DNA of 64,000 nt from Dactylellina haptotyla (lineage: Eukaryota; Ascomycota; Orbiliomycetes; Orbiliales; Orbiliaceae): contig CM062381.1 of NCBI GenBank assembly GCA_031310005.1, positions 1,922,001 through 1,986,000 of the forward strand. The letters are read 5' to 3'. The notes below the pieces were generated by a model, which was given only the letters and a program-made list of their open reading frames with translations, was not told the DNA's origin and did not search any database. Shown here piece after piece: positions 36,188 through 46,130 of the stretch. Made by a program: the position numbers and the translations under genes. Each line of letters starts with the position of its first letter. Within the stretch, counting starts at the first letter, position 1.

Positions 36188-39100
36188 ATGAATCGAAGGG
36201 GCAGGGTTGAGTTGCCGGGAGATTTTCCTAGCAGCTCGCCATATCACAGCGAGGAATACGAAGACACCATTGATTACGAAGACGATGAAGGCGAAGAGCT
36301 AGACGAAGTGGAAGACTACGGGAACAAAATCGAAGATTACTACGGTAACGAATACGCAGAAATTGAGGACGTAGACCCTTTCCGCGATATTGGGAGCGCT
36401 GTGGCGACTCCTCGTTCCTTGGAAACAGTCAAGCAAGAACTGGGGTAAGAGTTTCTTATATTTTAAATCGATTGCAGCGGCTGCATTCTAATGGCCAGCG
36501 CCGATGAGTCGGGTCGCGAACGACGGTCCTGTAAGGGCCCTGCGGGTAGTTGCTAGCCAGCATCTTCGAAACGCTTCTACAGCAGTCGAGTGTCCTGTGG
36601 GCCATATTGTTTTTCCCCCGGCGATGGGAGACATATACGAGATGAAGTACATCTGTATAGCTATCTATGTACATATAGATAAAGAATGGCGGCGGCGATG
36701 GCGATGGCAGTGGCAGACACACTCTGCAACACCGCGGTCGTGTTGATCTGCCCATCGCCAGCACCGGTTTATATTCCCTAACTCTGCCAGAGATCCTTCT
36801 TCCTCCATCATCCCTCCTATATCCCTCTGCCTTACCCCGGTCCTCCCTCCCTCCTCTGCTTCTATCCACTATTTTTGGGTTTTAAGAAAAACATAGCCTT
36901 GTACTTTGCAAATTTGGAATATAAAACTAGGCTGTTGCTAAAAATTCCCGCTTCTAGACATAAACAAGCACTACTCGACTGCTTGCCACCCGAGGAGACA
37001 GATCCTATAGACCTTGAGATACTCCAGGCTGAGATCCTGAGTCTTCAGGACGAGTTAGAGAGTTTAACGATGGAGCACCATAACGATGCTCGTCTTGCTG
37101 CGATCCTCCAGGATTTCAACAATCAAAACTACCAGCCCGCACCACCGCCATATAATCCTGCCACGCCAGAGAATGACACATTTCGAAAACGAGGGTTCTC
37201 ACAGGTCGACCACTCCCCTACTGACAACAGAGATTTGGAAAGATTGCGACGATTCGCACCCCCTTCCTTCCACAATCCCACTTCTGTGCCGCGACCCCCC
37301 CTAGGGTATGCGAGACCTGGTAGCTCCCAGCCAACTGCGTTTGGTTCGCATTCTACCTTCGGACAAATTGCTGGTCCCAGTAATCCCCAATCTGTACTCG
37401 ACCGGCGACAACAACAGACAACTTCGTATGATAATCTAATCCGTATCCTTAAATCATTTATATCCCCGCTAACTTTGAAATACTGCCTTCAGTGATGAAC
37501 AAATAGCCTTAGGCTTCCAAAACCCGCCGATTATTGATCTCACGGGTGATGACGATGATTTGATAGAAACCCGGCCTGGTGTTCATGGATACGGTCCTGC
37601 GAGTGGTAACTATGTGCAGTCACCGAATAGCTCCCAATTCAGCCACAGCTATTCTCGAGTTAAGCTTGAACCCCGTAATTCGACTCCTAGAAGCTTTGGG
37701 GATTGGGGGGTTGTACAGCAAGAAATCGGAAATTTATTTGCACCTCACTTTCCACAACCAAACCTTTCTGGGCTGCCCCCTTCTGGAGCCTACATCCCTC
37801 TCGGTGTTATGAACAATCCCCTCATTATTGATGATGGGGATGATGATCTTTATGAACTACCTCAGGGGTTTGGTCAGCAAACCTACCCACAATTCCGCCA
37901 ACCATTTCCTCAGGGGTTTCCATACCAGTATGCAGTTCGACCTTCCGAACCCGCCGTCAAGGACGACCATGAGCAGGTCTCTAAGCTTCTAGAGCATTTG
38001 GCGGATGATGCCGAGAATCGTCCTCCCAATGACCGCCTCCAAACTCCAAAGGAACTGAAAATAAAACTTATGGAGCACCAAAAGATTGGTCTAACTTGGC
38101 TAGTTAAGCAGGAAGAGAGCAGCAATAAAGGGGGGATCCTCGCCGATGACATGGGCTTGGGCAAAACAATACAGGCTCTTTCTCTGATCATTCACAGGAA
38201 AAGCGGTCGGGAAACTCACAAAACAACCTTGATTGTTTGCCCCGTTGCCTTAATGGCCCAGTGGCAACGAGAAATCGAGGTTAAAGTCAGGAACGAGTAC
38301 GCTCTTTCGACGTATATATATCATGGACAGCAACCCAAGAGGTACAAAGACTTCAACGCGCTAAAAAAATTTGACGGTAACCTATTACAAACTCACCTCT
38401 ACCATAGCGTGAAAGTCAAATCTAACATTTCAACAAATTTAGTTGTCCTGACGTCATATGGCACCGTTGCTGGAGAGTACAAGAAGAAAATTCAGTGGAA
38501 AGAGCAAGGCCGAGTGCAGTTTTCTACAACCGAATTTCCTTTCCTGTCTAACGAAAGTACTTGGTACCGGTAGGTTGGCCCCTCCCAAATTACAGCTCAA
38601 GTACAACTGCTAACAATTCACAAAATCAGGGTGATACTTGATGAGAGCCAACGTAAGAGATGTTACTAGACTTCATCAGCATAAATTTAACTAACTGGAG
38701 GGATATTAGATGTGAAAAACCACCGGACTCTCACCAGCAAGGCATGTGCCGAGCTCATGGCTACATATCGACTTTGTTTGAGCGGAACTCCGATGCAGAA
38801 TAGTATTGACGACCTCTTTGGCGCAGCCCGATTCTTACACCTTCCAAGATATAAGGAGTTCCGACAATGGAATCAAGACTTCGGTCAGAAATTCAAACTC
38901 GGAAGGGCTTTCGCGAAAGACGCCATGCATCGTCTTCAAACGCTCCTCAAAGCGATAATGCTAAGAAGAAAGAAAGACTCAATGATTGATGGAAAGCCAC
39001 TGCTGGTTCTCCCCGAGAAACACATCGAATTGGTCCATCCAATCTTCAGCGAGGATGAGAATGAGTTATACCAGGCGGTTGAACAAAAGGTTACTCTTCG

Positions 39101-40924
39101 TTTCAACAAATACCTAGAGTCAGGCTCGGTTTCTCGTAATTATACCTATGTTCTTTTGCTTCTGCTTCGCCTACGCCAAGTCTGTTGTCATCCCAAGATG
39201 ATCAAAGACCTTTCAATGAAAATTACAGAGGAAGAAAAAGCACATCAGACCGAGTTGATGAACACAATGTCCGAAGAAGTCATTAATAGGCTTAAAAACG
39301 AAGCCGTTGGTGCCTGCCCAATCTGCTTTGAAGCTGATCCCTTGATAAAAATCATTTTGCCATGTGGGCACTACCTCTGCCAAGAATGCCTGACTCTGAT
39401 GAGTACTCATGCCCAACAAGCCGCTATAGCAGATGGCGATGATGGCCATCAATTGAAATGCCCTCATTGCCGCGGCCCTCTCGATACTTCACGTGTAATA
39501 GACCTTCAAGTCTTTCAATCGGTTCACATGCAAGAACAGGACGATCTTATGGGTGAAATCGAGTCATTGGAGAACCAACTCAATAACGCGTTAGGAGGCG
39601 ACCTATCTAGCGACAGTAATGATTCAGACTCCGAGGATGAAGACGAATTCTCTGATGATGGATCCGATCTCGGCGGATTCATCGTCAATGATGATGATGA
39701 TGATGAACCCGAGGGCGACGCCCTTTCATCTGGGGACGAGGTTTCAGCACTAAGGCTCAGCACCTTGCGTCATAGCCCAGCCCCTCCACGCAGGGCCAAA
39801 CCTCAAGACCGTCCCGAATACAACGGCAAGGTCAAAATGGAAGAAGCCCACGAGGAAGAAGAAGAGGAGAATTTATTTTCTATCCGTCACCCCCGTACAA
39901 ACTCCGCTCATAGAAAGACTAAAATTGAGGATACTGACGATGACAATACACAAGAAGAGAATTTGCCTAGTGACATCTTTGAATTGTTTAAAAGGGAAAA
40001 TAAAGATGAGCCTGATGATAAACCCTTTACCTTTGCTGACGACGATGTTCCTATTCCTAAACCTAAGAAAAAGGTGGTAAAGAAGGTAGTGGGTAAAGGC
40101 AAAGGGAAAAAGCCAGTAGGTAAGGCAGTCAAGGCGAAGAAGAAGAAGAAAGTCCCCAAAAAGAAGGACCCAAATCGCCGGAAGACCCTTAGCGATAGTC
40201 GGGCAGAAGCTATGCGTAATAAAAAGGCTCGAAAAAAATATTTCCGCGACCTTGCAAAAAATTGGACGACCAGCGCGAAAATAGAAAAGGTGCGAGAGAT
40301 TATCAGAAACGTTCAAGAGTATGTTCTCGGTATTATAGCCTCGCAGTGTTGATCACTATCACTAAATGCTAACTACCATTATAGCAATCATCCAGAAGAG
40401 AAGACAATCATTTTCTCTTCGTTCACCTCTTTTCTTGATCTCTTGCAGGTTCCACTCCAAAGGGTGGATAAAGTCGATTTTGAGCGATATGATGGGTCGA
40501 TGAGTGCCAAAGACCGTAACGATGCAATCCTCAACTTCACCGAGAACCCTAGCATCAAGGTGATGCTCGTTTCCTTGAAAGCAGGAAATTCTGGACTCAA
40601 TCTGACTGCTGCATCACATGTTATCATCATCGAGTAAGTATTTAAGCTTCCATACTTTAGCACAAATACTAACCCTAACCCTATAGTCCCTGGTGGAACC
40701 CCTATGTCGAAGAACAAGCTATAGATCGTGCCCATCGGATCGGCCAAACTCGACAGGTCTACGTTCATCGTCTCATCATTAGAGACACCGTCGAAGATAG
40801 AATCCTAACGCTTCAAGACCAAAAACGCGAGGTTATTTCTGCTGCAATGGACGAAGAAGCTCGGAAAAACATCAGTAAACTCAGCGTCAGCGATATGATT
40901 TACTTGTTTACTGGCTCGCGTTAA
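36188..40924 (+). CDS. SNF2-family ATPase with RING finger, Ris1/Uls1-like SUMO-targeted translocase
   Basis: Eight exons: 36188-36444, 36958-37425, 37493-38376, 38443-38569, 38630-38652, 38710-40318, 40385-40633 and 40687-40924 (1284 residues; total divisible by three). An acidic N terminus and a short coiled coil precede two SUMO-interacting motifs, [10 protein letters not shown] at 255-264 and LIIDDGDDD at 352-360. The ATPase has Walker A GLGKT at 463-467 and a DESQ Walker B at 583-586, followed by [10 protein letters not shown]3HC4 RING at about 789-840 (CPICFE to CPHCRGP) interrupts the two lobes, as in Rad5, Rad16 and Uls1. Lobe 2 ends [14 protein letters not shown]. An acidic, then Lys-rich, insert lies between RING and lobe 2. 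Uls1-like proteins remove poly-SUMOylated proteins from DNA and may ubiquitinate them. The first intron (513 nt) is the least certain junction. Confidence 0.9.
40671..40683 (+). repeat. Short telomere-like motif in SNF2 intron 7
   Basis: Two adjoining TAACCC-type units, on the G-rich strand (TTAGGG)2, lie directly before the intron acceptor and supply the CTAAC branch-point sequence. Confidence 0.6.
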
Positions 40925-43639
40925 AGCTTCTAAGTGATCCTACTAACCCTTTTTTCACCCTTCTCATTTTCTAAAAAAAGCCTCTACGATTCGTTTCCTA
41001 CGAGAAGTCCTTTATTTATAAAGCGGGCTTCTTTATTCTTACCCTATTTTTATTTACTTTTCCTTACCCTCTAGGAAAAGTGTTTTCTCGCATTGCAGAT
41101 ATTGTTTCTTATAATCTTAAAAAGCTGAGATATGCTGTCACTATTATTCACTCGATTTCCCATACCTTTAACCTCACTATTACTGCCCCGCTATCACTAC
41201 TAGGGTCATGATCACGGCGTTGGCGGATGCTCATTATTCACAATTTCCCCTTTCCTATGATTGATTGTATATGCATTCGAGGCGTTTCGGTGTATTATAG
41301 GTTGCGCAGAATCTTCTGGTGCGGGTTTATTGTATTCTTCAGCGTATTATGTAACTACATATAGATGGGGAGCCAACAACTTTTCTTATTCCCTTGTTTC
41401 CTAATGTTCTTGCTTGGGTTCAACATTTATATTCCTCCCTTTATTAGAGCTTGAACCAGAACTAAGCCGAGTGATATTTTGGAAGGGTGAGCTTCCTTTT
41501 CCTTTTAATTTTGTTGTTAGCCACCGTTTTGAGGTTGGATTTCCACTGGTCTCGAACCTAAACCAAAACACAACAGGATTTCCGCCTTCGCCGGGAAATT
41601 GTTCGACCTGACAAATGGTCGGCTGGTAACAGAAAAAGACTTCTGAGTTGCTGTCCTAGATGTCGAAAAGACACATCTTGGGAACACTAATTGTCTATGT
41701 CTTCGAAGGCAGATCCTTAATGAAGGATCTCTAACACTTCTGCGCATTGCGCGAAAATTTGATACGAACATAAATCCAGGTTGTATTGTAGCTCAATCTC
41801 ACCGATCCAACGAGCTTAGATATAAAGAAATTCATAGCAAAGGAATATCAAGTCAGTTGGATCCTAGTTTTCAAATGCGCGGCGCAGATAAGCTGTTTGT
41901 ATAGAGCTAAAGGCACAACCACACGGTCTATGGCTGTTCATCATTTATACCAACTAACTGATTGACTTGCAACATCTTCTAAGATGTAGAAGTGAAAATA
42001 AAATAAAAGAAAGATGGATCACACGACCTGTGCACCATAGTTTGTATTTGAGAATAGAGTGTTATAGTAAATATGTTGAAAATTTGATTTCGGTTGAAAC
42101 ATTTCTATTTGTTTCGTTTTATACTGAACACCCACCACCTAAAGTTAGATCATAGCGGAAACTAATGGAAGCCACTCCCGTTCTACCCGGATGTTAGGAT
42201 GGAAACGAGTGGCTTTGAACTTTCGAAAGACATGGAAATCCGGTGGGGAGCTCGTTGGGATTTGATGGTAACCAATTGTGACAGGTCCAAAACGAAGAAT
42301 TAAGAATGAAAACGACATCGCGGCGCCAACACTGATAACTAGATGACATACAGCTCAAGGGGAGGCTAGGGTTTTTAAATCGCGACCAACATTATTTCTT
42401 TTCCGAGACGAGCTATACATTAATTCGTCGCACCCTTGTCTAACATTTGCAACATCTATAGGATTGGAAAACGTAGGATGTTGGATTCTGTCAGTTTGGA
42501 AGTGATTGCGTTGGTTCATCTTGGACATATAAACCGTCAGCTTAGACAGATATATGCCAAGCTCGTTGCACAGACGGCACATATCGATTCTCCTAAGACA
42601 TTGAAAGACTATCACACGATATAGGAAATTTTCAAGTATCGAAGGCGGTTTGACTTTTCTCCCCTAAGGCCGGTGCACATGCCAAAGCTAACTTCGGAGG
42701 TCTACTATTGGTTCACCTCGAGACATATCTATATTCCTAACAACATCTGCAAGAAGATAGTGACAGATGCATTTGCATTTGCTAGCCGCCGTTGAAATGT
42801 TGCACAGATCAACAGAAAACCAGGGTGGGAGTAGAAAAAATTTTTGTTACACGAAAGCCACTAGACCCCTAACTCCGGGCCCGTCGAGCTCCCCGAGTCA
42901 TGAAAAATAACTCAGTTCCGGGGTGGCAGTTTGAATGGCTCTCAGGGACAAGCAGCCGATATCTAGTTCCAAGAGGAAACACTCCTTGTGAATAATGATA
43001 TTGAAACCCACAAGTGCGTGGATGTAGATATTGACAAAGAAATTGCCAGCGTGGTTGCTCTGGTTTTGGATTCCGTGGAATTTAGTCTTGCTTGCTGCAT
43101 TGGAGGCTACGCTAGATGTATCCAGAATTTGTGCAGGATAAAAAATCTTGTATTTTTTTAAGCCAGCTATACTTCCAAGTAGCCTATCAAACAAGCTCAC
43201 TCAGCTTCGAATTAAATACAGGTTGCTTCTAATATATTGCGAGAAAAGATAAGAGATTTCAAGAGTAGGTATGAGTAAGATGGAGGAGGTATGGTAAAAT
43301 GTAAAGATATACAGAAATGAGCAACAACAGTCTCTCTTCCATTGTAATACCTGAAATAGGCCACCAAAAATCCGTCGTTCCTATGATATAGTTGTTTTTA
43401 ATCCCGCCATGAGGATTCGTAAAGATGAAATCTGAAAAAAAGAATCGAAATCACAACTGGATACTGCCTTAGATAAAAGAACCCCCTGACCGTGAAGAAA
43501 TCAAAAAGAAAGGTAAAAGAATCGCTTATAACACCGTGATATGACAACAAAGATGTAGGACATGACCATGAGAATGGGGGTGCGAATAATAACAAAAAGC
43601 AGAGATGATAGTAATTTTAAGAAATCACGCAAAGAACGC
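40925..43639. other. Convergent intergenic region, SNF2 / noxA
   Basis: This 2.7-kb AT-rich stretch lies between converging genes. It holds a hairpin-forming sequence at 42169-42215. No open frame here looks like a protein. Confidence 0.55.
42169..42215. repeat. Imperfect inverted repeat, 12-bp stem with 2-nt bulge
   Basis: AAGCCACTCCCGTT is matched by AACGAGTGGCTT, with about 21 nt between the arms. A transcript could fold here. Confidence 0.65.
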
Positions 43640-45450
43640 TTAGAAATGTTCTTTCCAGAAGGAAAACCTGACGGTTTCCGTCGAGACGGACCTGCATGCT
43701 AACTTGACGGATCTTGCTGCCACATTTGGACCGCAGAAGTAGACACCGACTTTAGTCTTGATGCTGTGATCGAGCCCACTGATGTAGGTTTGGTCGAGGA
43801 TTCCATCTCGCATGGCACCAAATAGTCTCTTGAAGTCTGGTCTACCAAAGTTGGTTCTTGAGCGGAGTTCGGTAAGAGGATCGAGCTCGGCGCCAACGGA
43901 GTTGAGAACGATGTTCTGAGCGGTGTCAATGTCCAACTTGGCAGTAAGATAGATGTGGATGCGCAAGAAATCGGCGTCAGCGGAGAAGCCTGGGGTCTGA
44001 GACTGGCGTTCGAGGGAAGATAGAAGAGTATGGAACCACTCGAACGACGAAACTTCCTTGCATACCCAGATGAATTCAACACGGCGAAGACGAGTTGGTG
44101 GATTTGGTCCCTGTCGCTTGTGCCAGATGCTCTTCAAGATGGAAGCCCATGGGGTAACACCAATACCAGTACCAATGAGAACAGCGATTTCATTCTCAAA
44201 GACGTCTTCAGCAGGTGCTCCGTACGGTCCATCGATGCGGAGAGTGGGCATTTGAGCACCGTTTCGAAGAGCGATTTCAAACATTGCGCTGGGATCCATA
44301 TTTGCGAGTTCCATAGCCTTAGAGTTCTTTCCAGCACCCAAGGCTTCGCCGAGATCAGCAGTAAAATCTCCGACCTGGCGAACATGGACAGAGATATATG
44401 GATCCGATGGGCAGGATGTGATGGTGAAAGGGTGCCACTGGAAGCGAGAAATCGCCGGAACGTTAAGGAAGAGCCATTGACCGGCCTTGTATTTCATCGA
44501 TGGTTTCTTGAACTGGATTTCGATAGCATTGTATGGATGCCTGATAACCTTGGTGATTTGGGTCTCCCTTCGGGATCGGATCATACGGTAGACACGTTCG
44601 ATGAAATAGATGACACCAGGGAACAAGGTGAATCTCCAAGATTGGTAACCGATACAATGATCCCAGAAAGGTTTGCCAGCGAATGGGGAAATAGGTTTCT
44701 TGGTGTCGGTATCTCGCACGAAACATCCGGTTGCGTGCGTATAGAGTCCGAGGAAGAAGATGAAAGCCAAATGGTGGGTATACCAGAAGACTTCAAAGGA
44801 CTGATTACGGATCTTGTGGTGGGCGGTGGTGTACATCAATAGCATGCAGAGAAGCATGATGTGACCAGTGATACCACCAGCGTCGCCATAGTGGATCTGC
44901 AAAGCTGTCAACGGTCTAGCTTGAAGCTTCTCGACGTTGAAAAAACTGCAATCGAAATTAAAAAAGAAGCAATTAGTAAATCAACCTAGCCAAGTACGTC
45001 TCCGGATTGTGGCAGGTTCAACTCACTTGACATAATGGGCGGTGGTGTGCACGATTGTGAAGAAAAGCATGCTGTACGCAACCTGTCGATGGAACCATTG
45101 TGATTCGTCCAAAGGGAGCCATCTGATCTTGGGTCTCACAACACGCAAGATGTTCCTGCACATGGGAAGCAATATCAAGCCGGCATCGTATGCGAGAACC
45201 AGACCAGCGCCGCGAGAAATCCAGACGGAGTATTTGAGACCGTTGAGCAGGGACAGACGGGGATCCGCAGCTTGTTTAAGCCTGCAAAAGAATGAATTAG
45301 TATGCCTTCAAGAACTCACGCAATGCCATGAAAGTTAACTTACCATCCGTAGGCGAATAGACCCCAATGCGAACCGTACCAGAAGATCCAGAAAAAGACT
45401 CTCCGACTCAAGATCTCACGGTGAAATCTCGATTCCTGTTTGTCTGGCAT
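43640..45450 (-). CDS. noxA: NADPH oxidase, NoxA (Nox1) type
   Basis: Exons 45450-45344, 45281-45027 and 44945-43640 (555 residues, the normal NoxA size) join in phase 2 both times. Haem-ligating His pairs have gp91phox spacing: His100/His114 and His178/His191. The FAD motif is FQWHPFTITSCPSD, the NADPH motifs are GTGIGVTPWA and YFCGP, and the protein ends FSFWKEHF, as expected for the family. There are six predicted membrane spans and no EF-hand, which excludes NoxC; the lack of the NoxB-type N-terminal extension favours NoxA. The enzyme moves electrons from NADPH to oxygen to make superoxide and, with NoxR, Rac and polarity proteins, controls fruiting-body development, hyphal fusion and infection structures. 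Introns are 62 and 81 nt. The ATG is preceded by a TATATAA box at very short distance. Confidence 0.95.
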
Positions 45451-46026
45451 CTTGGGCGGTAATAATATATGTGGCGGTGTGTGTTTATATAAAACCGAAC
45501 CCGGCGACGACGTGGGATATTAGGGTATACGGTGCCTTAGGTGTTCCGTTGACCAGCAACAGAAGTTATATATACTCGAGGGTGCTTTAAAGGAAAGTGG
45601 AAAGCGAGATTTAGAGATGGTGCAAAAAGGAAAGGAGGGATTGCAAGATCTCCAGCTCCTCGAGTGTAGTTATTTCTGTTTTGGAGTCCCAAAAAGAACA
45701 GTAATAGCACACACCAGATAAGAAGTCAACTGCAAATATAAACTCTGGGAAAAGGAAAGAGAATAGGGATCACGCAGCCCGGGGGGTGGTCGGAGGGGAG
45801 TGCTGCTGGTTAAAACGAAGAGGCCAAGAGGGTGGAGGAAGCTGGGAATCGTGACCGTGAGTTGGTTTGGTGGGTTGGTTTAGCTTGCCCTGGTCGCCCT
45901 AAGAGAACGCTAAGAGGCGGGAGAGGGAGGAGGTATTGGAAGAGAAGGAAAGATGGTGAAATAAAGCTAAGCTAGTCCAATTGCTCCAAAGGCAGTTGGG
46001 ACGAAGAGAACGGAAAACGAATGAAC

Positions 46027-46049
46027 GTGGTGGTGGTGGTGGTGGTGGT
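46027..46049 (+). repeat. GTG/TGG trinucleotide microsatellite
   Basis: Nearly eight uninterrupted GTG units, 577-599 nt upstream of the noxA start codon. Confidence 0.9.
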
Positions 46050-46100
46050 CGAAGGCACAGCCCGGGGCCCTTGCAACTGGGTGCAGAAAACGATGGAGCG

Positions 46101-46130
46101 GACACAGACACAGACACAGACACAGACACA
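46101..46130 (+). repeat. (GACACA)5 hexanucleotide repeat
   Basis: Five perfect GACACA units followed by decayed copies (GATACA, GACACAAGAC). It lies about 650 nt upstream of noxA. Confidence 0.9.

Noticed and set aside
36476-36532. Possible extra exon inside the first SNF2 intron
   Set aside because: Its acceptor phase fits, but its donor phase cannot join to the next exon at 36958 without a frameshift.
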